Assembly: GCA_026390815.1 (NCBI GenBank)
Contig: JAPLFH010000024.1
Coordinates: 124,001 to 188,000 of the forward strand
From: Ignavibacteriales bacterium
GTDB lineage: Bacteria > Bacteroidota > Ignavibacteria > Ignavibacteriales > SURF-24
Reading direction: 5' to 3'
DNA length: 64,000 nt
The notes beneath the pieces are model-generated. The model did not search any database. It saw nothing but the letters and a program-made list of their open reading frames with translations, and was not told the origin of the DNA. Within the stretch, counting starts at the first letter, position 1. Every line of letters begins with the position of its first letter. The position numbers and the translations under genes are program-made. This document shows positions 52,900 to 62,453 of this stretch, piece by piece.

Positions 52900-53604
52900 T
52901 TATATTCTTTTTAATAACGCCAATGTATGAAGAATTAAATTTCTTCCTCCCCATTTGCCATGTCCTGGTATTACAGCTTTAATATCAGGGAACTTATCAA
53001 CAACATTTTTAATTGATTTAGACCATTCCTTTACATCAGCATCGGCAATATTGCCAAGGCTCTCAGACATTTCGGATTTAAACATGCATCCGCCAAAAAG
53101 CAATTTAAAATTCGGAAGCCAAACAACAATATTATCGATTGTGTGGGCAGCCCCAGGGTAATAGAGTTCAAATATAGTTTTATCAACTACAAGCAGGGTA
53201 TCGCTTTTCGTAAATGCATAAGGCGTTTCATAACCTTTTTCTTTTGCTAACTTTGCTGTTAGAGCGGAACTAATAACCCGAATATTATTTTTCTTAAGAG
53301 AACTTATTCCGCCAATCCTGTCTTCGTGGCAATGTGTAATAATTGCAAGCACAAAATATTTGTTAAATTTTTCTTTGCAGATTTTTATCAACTCTTCAGT
53401 TTGAGGGTTATCCCAGGGTGTATCGATTAAAACCAAACCTAAAGCGGTTACAACTACTAATCCGTTGGAAGGTGTAGGGTAACCGTTATAAAGCTTGTAA
53501 GTTGTATGAATCCAAACAGAGTCGTTGATTTTACGGAGTTCAACTTTATCTGCAGCAAATAAACAAACATTTATAAGGAACAATGTCACGATCAATTTTT
53601 TCAT
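52900..53604 (-). CDS. Subclass B1 metallo-beta-lactamase
   Basis: 234 aa with a signal peptide (MKKLIVTLFL ... CLFAA). The full B1 zinc site is visible: His91, His93 and Asp95 (THCHEDRIGG), His154 (GAAHTIDNIVVWLP), Cys173 (LFGGCMFKS) and His215 (IPGHGKWGG). The Lys of GGCxxKS, which binds the substrate carboxylate, is kept. Length fits B1 enzymes such as BcII. It should hydrolyse penicillins and carbapenems in the periplasm. Activity is predicted, not shown. Confidence 0.92.
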   Translation of the reverse strand: MKKLIVTLFLINVCLFAADKVELRKINDSVWIHTTYKLYNGYPTPSNGLVVVTALGLVLIDTPWDNPQTEELIKICKEKFNKYFVLAIITHCHEDRIGGISSLKKNNIRVISSALTAKLAKEKGYETPYAFTKSDTLLVVDKTIFELYYPGAAHTIDNIVVWLPNFKLLFGGCMFKSEMSESLGNIADADVKEWSKSIKNVVDKFPDIKAVIPGHGKWGGRNLILHTLALLKRI

Positions 53605-53725
53605 TTTAATTCCAAATTTTTGCCACTGATTTATCGTGACAATTAGGTTTAATTTTGTACGAGCTTTTTATTCCCCACAATTTTTTAAATCATAGATTTA
53701 ACAAATATCTTCAACTCATTGTTCT

Positions 53726-54571
53726 CTATACCGGATCAATATGGACAAAAACCTTTTGTACTTCTGCCAAAGATTCAATTGCATTTTGAACTTGCTTTCC
53801 AATATTATGAGACTCAAATGTAGTTGCCGATTTATTTACCTCAATATGAATCTCTACATGAAATTTATCACCGACATAATGAGAGCGCAAATCATTAAAT
53901 CCTTCCACACCTTTTACCTTTAAGGCACGGTTGGCAATTTCTACAATCAATTTTTTATCAGCAGCTTTGTGCATTAAGTAATCGATATTCTCTCTGGCTA
54001 TTTCATAACCGGATCGAAAGATGAAAAATGCCACCAGCAATCCTCCAACTCCATCAATTCTTGGATAACCAAATTGAACACCAATAATTCCAAATAATGC
54101 AAGTGAAGAAGCAAGAACATCGTTTATGCTATCAACAGCCTGGGCGCGGACCGCGGGGCTGTAGTATTTTTTGCCGATATAGCTCTGATATCTGTTCATT
54201 AAAATTTTGGTGATAATGGTGATTGCTAAGACAAGGTAAACCCAGATGCTTACTCTTACATTTGGTGGAGTAATTATACGCTTGATCGATTCTTGCACGA
54301 TGTTCAAGCCCAAAACACCGGCAAGAACAGCAACAATAAATGTTGCAATTGGTTGGGCTGCATTATGTCCGAACTGATGTTTTTCATCAGGTTTTTGTGA
54401 TGAGATTTTAACACTTATTTTTATGGCAATTGAAGAAATAATATCGGTAAAGGAATTTCCTGCTTCGGAAATCATTGTTATGGAATTAGAAATAATTCCC
54501 ACTGTAATTTTAAGTAGAAAAAGAAATACATTTAATCCAAGTGCTCTGTTAACAGCTTTTTTTACCGGCAT
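53726..54571 (-). CDS. Cation diffusion facilitator family transporter
   Basis: 281 aa. About six membrane helices in the first ~190 residues, and a C-terminal cytoplasmic metal-sensing domain (NDLRSHYVGDKFHVEIHIEVN). Metal-site signature in EAGNSFTDIISS (helix 2, the DxxxD/NxxxD position reads Asn-xxx-Asp) and VDSINDVLAS (helix 5, Asp-xxx-Asp). The Asn variant suggests Mn, Fe or Co rather than Zn. Exports divalent metal by proton antiport. Confidence 0.88.
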   Translation of the reverse strand: MPVKKAVNRALGLNVFLFLLKITVGIISNSITMISEAGNSFTDIISSIAIKISVKISSQKPDEKHQFGHNAAQPIATFIVAVLAGVLGLNIVQESIKRIITPPNVRVSIWVYLVLAITIITKILMNRYQSYIGKKYYSPAVRAQAVDSINDVLASSLALFGIIGVQFGYPRIDGVGGLLVAFFIFRSGYEIARENIDYLMHKAADKKLIVEIANRALKVKGVEGFNDLRSHYVGDKFHVEIHIEVNKSATTFESHNIGKQVQNAIESLAEVQKVFVHIDPV

Positions 54572-54712
54572 ATTTTTAATTCAAAAATAATTATCAGTGA
54601 ACCTCTTTGAAATCAAAATTTTTTTCTTCCATCATCCCAGCCAGAACAAATCAAGGTGGGTATCAACGGTAATCAATACTTAAATAGAAGAAAAAGATTG
54701 TTTTAAATATTG

Positions 54713-54787
54713 CTCTTAATCGTAATCTTAATCTGCTTTAAGTTTTTAATAATGAGTAAGATTAAGAAATTAGATTATGATTAAGAG
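54713..54787 (-). repeat. Inverted repeat after pepT
   Basis: CTCTTAATC (54713-54721) and GATTAAGAG (54779-54787) bracket internal TAATCTTAATC/GATTAAGAAATTA repeats. It follows pepT on its strand and may slow read-through into the CDF gene. Built from short TTAATC units, so partly a low-complexity repeat. Confidence 0.5.
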
Positions 54788-54816
54788 TTTTTCATTCAAC
54801 TTCACAAAATAATTTC

Positions 54817-56067
54817 TTAAGCTCTTTCTTCCCAAACCTGGCAAATAGTAATGATGTTATGTACTGCCATTTGCATATCCTGTACTGCAATCCATTCAAG
54901 TTGAGAATGAAAGCTGTGTTCACCTGCAAAAATGTTGGGCGTTGGCAAACCCATATACGAAAGACGCGAGCCATCCGTTCCTCCGCGTATTGGTGAAAGT
55001 ATTGGTTCAAAGTTCAATCTTTTACTTGCTTCAATTGCGCATTCTGCAACCTGCGGATGTTCATCCAAAATGTATTTCATATTCCGGTATTGTTCGTTTA
55101 TTGTAAATTCTATTTTTGCACCGGGAAATTCTGCCAAAGCTTTATGAGCCAGATCCCGGAGAAACTCTTCGTACTCCCCAAGTTTTTCCGTAATAAAATC
55201 TCTTATTATAAACTTTACTATCGCTAATTCTTCATTTCCATTTATATTTGTTGCGTGAACATATCCTTCGCGTTTTTCCGTGGTTTCCGGAGATAGCCTG
55301 TCTTTGGGTAAACTTTCTACAAACTTTGCAGCTATCTTGATTGCGTTTACCATTTTTCCTTTAGCGTATCCCGGGTGAATATTTTTACCAATAAATTTAA
55401 CTACTACTCCATCAGCGCTGAAAGTTTCCGATTCAATTTCTCCACGAGATGATCCATCAACGGTATACGCATACTTTGCTCCAAACTTTTCAACATTAAA
55501 CTTTTCTGTTCCCCTGCCAACTTCTTCATCAGGAGTAAAGCAAATTTTAATTGTTCCGTGTTTAACTTCGGGATGCTTAATCATGTAATTTACCGCATCA
55601 ACAATTTCTGCAACGCCGGCTTTATTATCAGCGCCAAGTAGTGTTGTTCCATCCGTTGTAATGATGTCGAATCCAATCATGTTTTTTAATTCGGGATTTT
55701 TTTCTACCTCAATTACTTGTGTCGGATCTTTGGGAAGAACAATATCTCCACCCTGGTAATTTTTAAGGATAATTGGATTTACATTTGCACCACTAACAGC
55801 AGGAGAAGTATCCACATGCGAGATGAAACCAATAACCGGAACATTTTTATTTGTATTTGATGGCACCGTTGCAATTACATAACCGTGTTCATCCAAGTGC
55901 GCATCTTCTAATCCAACTTCTTTTAATTCTTTAACTAAATCTTTAGAAAGTATAAGTTGCTTTTCTGAGCTGGGGAAAGTAGTTGATTCTTCATCTGATT
56001 GAGTATCATATTTTACATATTTCAGAAATCTATCAACACACGTAAACTTATAATTTGGATCTAACAT
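54817..56067 (-). CDS. pepT: Peptidase T (tripeptide aminopeptidase)
   Basis: 416 aa from ATG at 56067, which has AGAGG at six bases; the frame continues upstream without family similarity. M20 metallopeptidase: GFISHVDTSPA with zinc His and catalytic Asp, TLLGADNKAG (bridging Asp), FTPDEEVGRG (catalytic Glu), YTVDGSSRGE, IRGGTDGSRLSYMGLPTPNIFAG and HSQLEW (final His). Releases N-terminal residues from tripeptides in the cytosol. Confidence 0.95.
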   Translation of the reverse strand: MLDPNYKFTCVDRFLKYVKYDTQSDEESTTFPSSEKQLILSKDLVKELKEVGLEDAHLDEHGYVIATVPSNTNKNVPVIGFISHVDTSPAVSGANVNPIILKNYQGGDIVLPKDPTQVIEVEKNPELKNMIGFDIITTDGTTLLGADNKAGVAEIVDAVNYMIKHPEVKHGTIKICFTPDEEVGRGTEKFNVEKFGAKYAYTVDGSSRGEIESETFSADGVVVKFIGKNIHPGYAKGKMVNAIKIAAKFVESLPKDRLSPETTEKREGYVHATNINGNEELAIVKFIIRDFITEKLGEYEEFLRDLAHKALAEFPGAKIEFTINEQYRNMKYILDEHPQVAECAIEASKRLNFEPILSPIRGGTDGSRLSYMGLPTPNIFAGEHSFHSQLEWIAVQDMQMAVHNIITICQVWEERA

Positions 56068-56270
56068 ATCAGCCTCTAAATTTTTATTGTAGATTGATTT
56101 TTCATAACAAATAATATTGAAAAGGTGCCTGATATGCAATAAAGATGAAAAATATGATAAACATTAAGCTTATTTTAAATACTTAACCACGGATAAGTTT
56201 TTTATGTTCTCGAGTTTAAATTATATGAGGATGGATGAAGTTACTAAGTATTTGAATAGATTTAGATCAA

Positions 56271-57119
56271 TCAATTTTTCTTATCGAGTTCTTTCACCCA
56301 TTCTTTAACAAGTTGCGGAATACGATCAACTACTTCTTTCCCGAATAATGCTTCAGTTAAAAAGCCCATATGAAGCATATCACAAATCCTGCAGAGATAA
56401 GATTTACCTTGCTTCCACCAGGTATCATATGCGTCAACCATTAAGTAATGATTAATATTTTTATTAAGGAAATCCCGAGTTTCGGTAAGCTCATATCCAT
56501 CCAAAAGTGTCTCATATATCCCGTCAGCAATTCTACTACCAAAAGTTGTTGTATAGTAATATTCTTTTATCTCCCATAAAGCAATAGGATTAATAACATC
56601 TGGAAAACAACCATCAATTCTACGTGATAAAATTCTTATTGGGAAATTATTTTGGGTGAATGCTGTCAATTCCATTGGAGCATAGTTACAATGATAACCC
56701 TTGGAATTTGCTTCAATAAGCATATTTATTATCCCGGTAAAAAACGCAGGAGTTCTTTTCTTTCCTGATTGTTTATTCATAGGAATTGGACATTGGGGTT
56801 TCAATTCTTTTTTTAGTTTATTAAAAAGCATTTTTGCTTCATTTTTATCCATTAAGTTTGGTTCAACAATATCATTAAGAATTTTTGCACGATGTTGAAA
56901 ATACTCAATCAGTAAGTCACCAAATGGTGTGAGAATTTCATTATTAAATATTTTACTACTATCAAGCCCAAGTGATTTATAAATGATCTGTATATTTTCA
57001 AATTTTGGTATTTTTACTTTTGTTGTTCCTTTTTCAGTATAACCAATTTTCTGACCAATGAGTTTTATATTAGCCCAGAATTCAAGTGGTTGATTTAGAA
57101 ATTTAATTTCAGGTTTCAT
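56271..57119 (-). CDS. Putative type II restriction endonuclease (second RM system)
   Basis: 282 aa. A probable PD-(D/E)XK core: Asp169 (RRIDGCFPD), then Glu183-x-Lys185 ([11 protein letters not shown]), followed by [21 protein letters not shown]. Assignment rests on this core and on context: it overlaps an XRE controller by 11 bases and faces a DNA adenine methyltransferase. I do not recognise the specificity family. A large helical N-terminal part (~1-120) may hold dimerisation or DNA-recognition elements. Confidence 0.72.
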   Translation of the reverse strand: MKPEIKFLNQPLEFWANIKLIGQKIGYTEKGTTKVKIPKFENIQIIYKSLGLDSSKIFNNEILTPFGDLLIEYFQHRAKILNDIVEPNLMDKNEAKMLFNKLKKELKPQCPIPMNKQSGKKRTPAFFTGIINMLIEANSKGYHCNYAPMELTAFTQNNFPIRILSRRIDGCFPDVINPIALWEIKEYYYTTTFGSRIADGIYETLLDGYELTETRDFLNKNINHYLMVDAYDTWWKQGKSYLCRICDMLHMGFLTEALFGKEVVDRIPQLVKEWVKELDKKN

Positions 57120-57357
57120 TAAGTTTCATTTCCAATACGGTTATAAATTCTAATAGATTTGTATTAAGATATTTGCATATTGCCCTTAATTCAATAATAT
57201 CAAGGCGTCTTTCGCCACTTTCTATTTTACTGATAAAAGACTGTGGTACTTTTAATTTTATCGCTAGATCTTGTTGACGCAATCCAGAAGCAATTCGTTG
57301 TTGATAAAGCTGTTCAAGTAGAATTTTGTGTTCTTTGCTATTTAATGTTTTTTTCAT
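57109..57357 (-). CDS. XRE-family HTH protein, probable RM controller
   Basis: 82 aa. HTH in [30 protein letters not shown], then helices for dimerisation ([15 protein letters not shown]). Such C proteins activate nuclease expression late and so delay cutting until methylation is complete. Located between the nuclease and the divergent methyltransferase and directly below two palindromes, which fits this role. Confidence 0.85.
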   Translation of the reverse strand: MKKTLNSKEHKILLEQLYQQRIASGLRQQDLAIKLKVPQSFISKIESGERRLDIIELRAICKYLNTNLLEFITVLEMKLNET

Positions 57358-57365
57358 GATCGAAA

Positions 57366-57401
57366 ACTATATCCTATAATAGTATATCCCAAATTAGGAT
57401 A
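57366..57401. promoter_or_regulatory. Paired palindromes between controller and methyltransferase genes
   Basis: ACTAT-N8-ATAGT (57366-57383) and TATCC-N7-GGATA (57385-57401) lie side by side in the 88-base divergent spacer, close to the controller ATG. Position matches C-box operators, though sequences differ from the classical GACT-AGTC boxes. Confidence 0.55.
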
Positions 57402-57445
57402 ATGGCATTTGTTTACTTATATTTATTTTAAAGAACATAGGAAGC

Positions 57446-58318
57446 ATGCAGCTAACTCTTGAAAACAAATATATAAGTTATTATCCTCCAAAAGCTCAAC
57501 TTTTAAAGTGGATCGGAAATAAACAAAAATTTGCAGTTGAAATAACGAAATATTTTCCGACTGATTATGGAAGATATTTTGAACCTTTTCTTGGAAGTGG
57601 GGCAATATTGGCTACTATAGTACCACATAGTGGTCTTGGATCAGATACCTTCAAGCCCTTGATGGAAATTTGGATGATGTTAAAAAAGGATCCGAAAACA
57701 TTAATTGGATGGTATGCTGAAAGAAGAAAACGAATAGGGAAGGAAGCGAAAGAAGAAGTTTACGAGGCTATTAAAGCATCATACAATAAGCAACCAAATG
57801 GACCGGACTTTCTTTATCTAAGCCGTGCTTGCTATGGTGGAATCGTTCGATTTAGAAAAGCAGATGGTTATATGTCGACTCCATGTGGTATCCATAATCC
57901 TATTCCCAGCGAGAGTTTTGCAAAACGTGTGACTGAATGGAGTAATAGAGTTAAAAATGTAGACTTTGCTAACTGTGATTACAAGGAAGCATTTGCACAA
58001 GCAAGATTTGATGATTTAATTTATTGCGATCCGCCATATTCTCATAGCCAATCAATTCTTTACGGTGCGCAAGATTTTAAATTAGAAGAATTGTTGACTG
58101 AGATCGAAAAGGCAAAGATAAAGGGTGTTAAAGTTGCATTGAGCATTGATGGCAAGAAAAAGTCAGGAAGTTTACTTTGTAATTTGCCAATTCCCGATGA
58201 TCTTTTTCAAAACGAAATCTTTATCGATTGTGGTAGGTCAATGTTAAGAAGATTTCAACTTATTGGTCAAACCTTGGAAAGGGAGGATGTATCTGACCGT
58301 CTTCTACTTACATACTAA
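57446..58318 (+). CDS. Dam-family N6-adenine DNA methyltransferase
   Basis: 290 aa D12-class (alpha) enzyme: LLKWIGNKQKF (motif X), YFEPFLGSGAIL (motif I), and DLIYCDPPYSHS with catalytic DPPY (motif IV) near residue 192. The block between (SRACYGGIVRFRKADGYMSTPCG) is the Dam-like target region. Protects sites of the second RM system. Divergent from its controller and nuclease. Confidence 0.93.
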   Translation: MQLTLENKYISYYPPKAQLLKWIGNKQKFAVEITKYFPTDYGRYFEPFLGSGAILATIVPHSGLGSDTFKPLMEIWMMLKKDPKTLIGWYAERRKRIGKEAKEEVYEAIKASYNKQPNGPDFLYLSRACYGGIVRFRKADGYMSTPCGIHNPIPSESFAKRVTEWSNRVKNVDFANCDYKEAFAQARFDDLIYCDPPYSHSQSILYGAQDFKLEELLTEIEKAKIKGVKVALSIDGKKKSGSLLCNLPIPDDLFQNEIFIDCGRSMLRRFQLIGQTLEREDVSDRLLLTY

Positions 58319-58377
58319 TTTCCCAACAATAATTGTAATTATTCTAAGTTCTACACCCTATTCTCACTTAAAAAATG

Positions 58378-58398
58378 AACCTTTCTATAAGGGTTTTT
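58378..58398 (+). terminator. Weak terminator after the Dam-type methyltransferase
   Basis: AACCTTT/AAGGGTT stem (one G-U) with loop CTAT, and five T at its end. Confidence 0.5.
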
Positions 58399-58578
58399 GA
58401 ACAGACTGGCACGCCGCATCTGAAAGTCAATGTAAACTACGAACGTTAAAGATAGATTAATACATGCATTCCAGAAGAAAAATAATCAAGTAACCTAAAA
58501 AATATTGTTTAGTTTTGATTCGTTATTCTTTTGCACTTCAACTATATTTGCTTTATAAAAAGCCATCGACTAATAAAT

Positions 58579-59883
58579 ATGAACACAGTAGAACTAATCC
58601 GCAAAAAACGAAATGGAGCAGCATTAAACCAGGAAGAAATCAATTTTCTTATTTCATCTTATACTTCCAATAAAATTCCCGATTATCAGTTTTCTGCCCT
58701 GCTGATGGCAATTTATTTTAAAGGAATGAACAAGGAAGAAACCGCTTCTCTTACAAAAGCCATGCTTTACAGCGGAAAGGTGATTGACTTAAATGCAATT
58801 GCAGGATTTAAAGTAGACAAGCATTCTACCGGTGGTGTTGGCGATAAGACGTCACTAATTCTTGCACCAATTGTTGCCGCAGCAGGTTTAACGGTTCCGA
58901 TGATTTCCGGAAGAGGATTGGGGCACACTGGTGGCACGCTGGATAAATTGGAAGCTATCCCGGGTTTTAGTACAAATCTAAGTTTGGCAAAATATAAAGC
59001 AGTTCTAAAAAATTGCGGTGCTGTTTTAATTGGGCAAACAAAAGATATTGCTCCCGCCGATAAACTTATTTACGCATTAAGAGATGTTACCGCAACTGTT
59101 GAATCGATACCGCTAATAACAGCAAGTATAATGAGCAAAAAATTAGCAGAAGGAATTGATGGATTAGTGCTTGATGTAAAAACCGGCAGCGGTGCTTTTA
59201 TGAAAGAATTGCATGATTCACAAAAACTCGCTATCTCACTGATGGAAACTGCAAAGATGTTTGGGAAAAAAGTTATAAGTTTTGTAACGGATATGAATGA
59301 GCCGCTTGGAAATTATATAGGTAATTGGCTGGAAGTTTATGAATCAATTAAAGTATTGCAGGGAGAAAATGTTAGTGATCTTCTGGAAGTTACATTAAAT
59401 CTTTCCGGTGCAATGATCTGTTTAAGCGGTAAAGCACAGTTTCTTGATGAAGGAATAGAAATTTCCAGGGAGATGATTAAAAGTGGTAAAGCGTTTGATA
59501 AATTTGTTAAGATTGTAGAACTACAAGGTGGCGATGTAAACCTGGTTAATAATCCAGAAGAATATCCTAAGTCAAAAATCATTGAAAAAGTTTTATCAAA
59601 AGAAGATGGCTATTTCTCCAAGATTGATAATTACCAGCTCGGAATGATTTCCCTTGAGCTTGGCGCTGGAAGGTTAACAAAAGAAGATAAGATCGATCCC
59701 AAAGCCGGTATAATCTTTAATTTAAAAATTGGTGATAAAGTAAAACCCGGCGATGTTATTGCTGAATTACATACCGATAAGGAAAGAGTTGTTAATGAAC
59801 TAAAGAAAAGATTATATTCAATCATTTCTTTTTCAGATGAAAAACCGGAGAAACACAATCTTATTCATGATGTGATAGTTTGA
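58579..59883 (+). CDS. Pyrimidine-nucleoside phosphorylase
   Basis: 434 aa from ATG at 58579 (MNTVELIRKK), the usual length; the upstream frame is not conserved. KVDKHSTGGVGDKTSLI (phosphate loop), MISGRGLGHTGGTLDKLE (family signature), ALRDVTATVESIPLI and DVKTGSGAFM are intact. Cleaves thymidine, uridine or deoxyuridine with phosphate. Could be DeoA or Pdp; not distinguishable by eye. Confidence 0.94.
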   Translation: MNTVELIRKKRNGAALNQEEINFLISSYTSNKIPDYQFSALLMAIYFKGMNKEETASLTKAMLYSGKVIDLNAIAGFKVDKHSTGGVGDKTSLILAPIVAAAGLTVPMISGRGLGHTGGTLDKLEAIPGFSTNLSLAKYKAVLKNCGAVLIGQTKDIAPADKLIYALRDVTATVESIPLITASIMSKKLAEGIDGLVLDVKTGSGAFMKELHDSQKLAISLMETAKMFGKKVISFVTDMNEPLGNYIGNWLEVYESIKVLQGENVSDLLEVTLNLSGAMICLSGKAQFLDEGIEISREMIKSGKAFDKFVKIVELQGGDVNLVNNPEEYPKSKIIEKVLSKEDGYFSKIDNYQLGMISLELGAGRLTKEDKIDPKAGIIFNLKIGDKVKPGDVIAELHTDKERVVNELKKRLYSIISFSDEKPEKHNLIHDVIV

Positions 59884-60015
59884 TTCCTTTCTATGGAATT
59901 ATATTTTGCAAATTAGAAAAGGATTTTTACAAACTAAATCAATTAAAACTAAATTGCGTTTTTATTTTTCAATGTGAAATTAAAATTAACGGTAAATAGA
60001 TTAGGAGAAATAAAG

Positions 60016-60885
60016 ATGGTGTTTATAATTTCATTATTAGCTGCTGTTGTTGCCTTTTTGGTTTATCTAAACGCAAAAAAACGACTTAGTAACTCGGAAG
60101 CAACTTTTGCAAAAATCGGAAGCATCGTAGCAATATTTATTGCATTTATTCAGTTGTTCACTGTTATCCCGGCGGGTTCGGTTGGTGTAGTTGATTTTCT
60201 TGGAACTGTTAGCGATAATACGCTTAAAGCAGGTGTAAATATTGTAAATCCACTTGCCAATATTGTTAAGTTTACAATCAAAACTCAGGAACTGAAAGAA
60301 ACAATGAACGTCCCATCCAAAGAAGGTATGAACGTTCAGCTTGAAATTAGTTTGCTTTATCACCTTAATCCGGATAATGCTTCGCGCATTTATAAAACTG
60401 TTGGAGAAAATTATAACGACATAATTTTAATTCCACAGTTTCGTTCTGTTGTAAGAGGCATTACCGCACGCTATGAGGCGAAAGCTTTATATACGGCTGA
60501 AAGAGATTTGATTGGCAAAGAAATGGAAAAAGAATTATCTAGGTTGGTGGAACCGAGAGGAATTACAATTGAGTCAGCACCTTTACGTCAGGTAATATTG
60601 CCTGCGGGACTAACAGCTTCGATTGAAGAAAAATTAAAAGCAGAACAGGAAAGCCAGCGAATGGAATTTATTTTAAAGAAAGAATCTCAGGAAGCTGATC
60701 GAAAGAGAATTGAAGCAAAAGGTATTGCAGATTTTCAGGATATTGTTTCTAAAGGAATTAGCGAACAGCTGCTTAAATGGAAAGGAATTGAAGCGACAGA
60801 AAAACTTGCAAATTCTCCCAATTCCAAAATCGTTGTTATAGGATCCGGAAAGAGTGGGCTGCCGTTGATTTTAGGAAACAATTAA
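60016..60885 (+). CDS. Prohibitin/SPFH domain protein
   Basis: 289 aa from ATG at 60016, which has AGGAG eight bases away. Two N-terminal hydrophobic stretches (VFIISLLAAVVAFLVYL and IGSIVAIFIAFIQLF), an SPFH domain (VIPAGSVGVVDFLGTVSDNTL ... GITARYEAKALYT), and a coiled coil (EEKLKAEQESQRMEF and onward). Prohibitins form large membrane rings and act in protease control or membrane organisation. Confidence 0.92.
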   Translation: MVFIISLLAAVVAFLVYLNAKKRLSNSEATFAKIGSIVAIFIAFIQLFTVIPAGSVGVVDFLGTVSDNTLKAGVNIVNPLANIVKFTIKTQELKETMNVPSKEGMNVQLEISLLYHLNPDNASRIYKTVGENYNDIILIPQFRSVVRGITARYEAKALYTAERDLIGKEMEKELSRLVEPRGITIESAPLRQVILPAGLTASIEEKLKAEQESQRMEFILKKESQEADRKRIEAKGIADFQDIVSKGISEQLLKWKGIEATEKLANSPNSKIVVIGSGKSGLPLILGNN

Positions 60886-61010
60886 TTTTTAAAATTGGAC
60901 AAGTGCCGTAGGCATCACTTCGTGAGAATCTTGAAGGCTGAATCATTCTTTTGAAGTTCAGCATTTCTTGTTTGAGATTCATTAATCAAGAATAAATATT
61001 TAATATAATT

Positions 61011-61361
61011 ATGATATCACCAACGCAAATAAAACTTAATGGAATAGAGTCAATTACCATCACTTGGGGAAATGGAAAAGTTCATTCGTTTCCATTAAAA
61101 TTTTTACGTGATGAATCACCAGATGCCGGCAATAAAGGCGAAACAATCTTATGGAAACAATATGAACCATTAAAAAAGGGACCCGATTTACCCGGTAAAT
61201 ATGAAGTTGCAAAACTTGACTTGGTTGGCGAGTACGCAGTTAACATCAAATGGAAAGACGGATACGATTACGGAATTTATTCCTGGGATCTGCTTTATCG
61301 CTGGGGAGAATATTTAAACGTGAAGAGTAACCTGCATGAGGATTTTGAACACGAAGATTGA
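61011..61361 (+). CDS. DUF971 (GBBH-like N-terminal domain) protein
   Basis: 116 aa. SITITWGNGKVHSFPLKFLRDESPDA and VGEYAVNIKWKDGYDYGIYSWDLLYRW match the DUF971 pattern, the stand-alone form of the gamma-butyrobetaine hydroxylase N-terminal domain. The domain is often next to iron-sulfur assembly or Mrp genes. No Cys cluster. A terminator follows. Confidence 0.88.
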   Translation: MISPTQIKLNGIESITITWGNGKVHSFPLKFLRDESPDAGNKGETILWKQYEPLKKGPDLPGKYEVAKLDLVGEYAVNIKWKDGYDYGIYSWDLLYRWGEYLNVKSNLHEDFEHED

Positions 61362-61397
61362 ATTCAGTAATAATTTGAATAACGAAGTAGAATAAAA

Positions 61398-61446
61398 AAC
61401 ACCGAACGATGAAGTCTTTACTTCACAATTCGGTGTTCCTTTTTTG
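61398..61446 (+). terminator. Bidirectional terminator between DUF971 and TlpA-like genes
   Basis: AACACCGAA/TTCGGTGTT outer stem plus TGAAGT/ACTTCA inner stem, T-run on the right and A-run on the left; convergent genes on either side. Confidence 0.85.
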
Positions 61447-61461
61447 CTTTTAGAAGTTCGG

Positions 61462-62109
61462 TTATGATGTTGCTAAAAGTTTCTTAATCTCTTTATTATA
61501 AATAGCTTTCTCAGTTAATCCGATATAAGATTTAACAACTTTTCCATCTTTATTAATTATAAATGATGTTGGAATGGATTCAATCCCGCCATAATTCTGG
61601 ATAATATCCATATTATAATAAACAACCGGATAGTTTATTTTAAATTCCTTTATAAAAGGAAGAACATTAGCAATTGTGTTATCCTGATCTAAAGAAACAC
61701 CGATAATTTCTAATCCTTTATTTTTATATTCATTCTTCAAAGCAACTAAGTCGGGAATGCCTCTTCTACATGGGGCGCACCAGGTTGCCCAAAAATCGAG
61801 TAGAATAACTTTGCCTTTGAAATCAGAAAGTTTAAGTTTCTTTCCATCGCATGTTTTAAGCTCAAAATCCGGAGCCATCTTTCCTTCAAAAGGATTTGCT
61901 ACGGATTGAGTTGCCGGGTTATAGTTGGGCGGATATGGTCCTTGTTCCGGTTCGCTTTGAGAATTGTTTACTATAAAGAAAACCAATATTACTGCAATGA
62001 ATCCTACTGTATAAATAAGGTTTTTATAACGTGGATCTATTAACGGTTTTTTTTCAACCTTTTGTGTCCCGATTTTTCTTTCTTTTGGTTTTGCGTTCTT
62101 TGGGTTCAT
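61462..62109 (-). CDS. TlpA/ResA-like membrane-anchored thioredoxin
   Basis: 215 aa. One membrane helix (~30-47, IYTVGFIAVILVFFIV), then a periplasmic thioredoxin domain with WATWCAPCRRG (redox CxxC) and PTSFIINKDGKVV containing the cis-Pro. Such proteins keep cytochrome c or other exported thiols reduced. Next to a Cys-bearing DUF1858 gene. Confidence 0.92.
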   Translation of the reverse strand: MNPKNAKPKERKIGTQKVEKKPLIDPRYKNLIYTVGFIAVILVFFIVNNSQSEPEQGPYPPNYNPATQSVANPFEGKMAPDFELKTCDGKKLKLSDFKGKVILLDFWATWCAPCRRGIPDLVALKNEYKNKGLEIIGVSLDQDNTIANVLPFIKEFKINYPVVYYNMDIIQNYGGIESIPTSFIINKDGKVVKSYIGLTEKAIYNKEIKKLLATS

Positions 62110-62228
62110 TAATTTTTCCTTTCTCTTTTCAATTATTTGCTTGTTAAAATAAAGAATTTTTATAACGAATTAAACTCAGTAAAGCAGGTAGAATTGAATA
62201 CAATAAATGTCGTTGTTCAATTAATAGT

Positions 62229-62453
62229 TTATTCTTTCTTTAACTGGTTTAATTCCTTCACAAACTTGTTAATCTTTTCATCATCAAAGCCCTTTTCTTT
62301 TGCGGAATCTTCCAGTGTTCCCCAAGCTGGTTCACCGCATCGCAGGCAGCGTATCCCATGTTCCATCAAATAAGTTACTGCTTCTGGTAAAATCTCTATA
62401 AGATCTTCTATAAGAATATTTTTATTTATTTGAATTGTTTCCATCGGTGTCAT
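62229..62453 (-). CDS. DUF1858 domain protein
   Basis: 74 aa. EILPEAVTYLMEHGIRCLRCGEPAWGTLEDSAKEKG is split by the paired CxxC (CLRC) of the hybrid-cluster-associated redox disulfide fold. Start at 62453 or at the ATG nine bases later. Overlaps the preceding gene by about 30 bases. Probable small redox or metal-binding protein. Confidence 0.88.
   Translation of the reverse strand: MTPMETIQINKNILIEDLIEILPEAVTYLMEHGIRCLRCGEPAWGTLEDSAKEKGFDDEKINKFVKELNQLKKE

Noticed and set aside
60900-60985. Hairpins in the prohibitin-DUF971 spacer as an RNA gene
   Set aside because: Short stems (GCTGAA/TTCAGC, TGCC/GGCA) without terminator or conserved layout; probably a decayed dispersed repeat.
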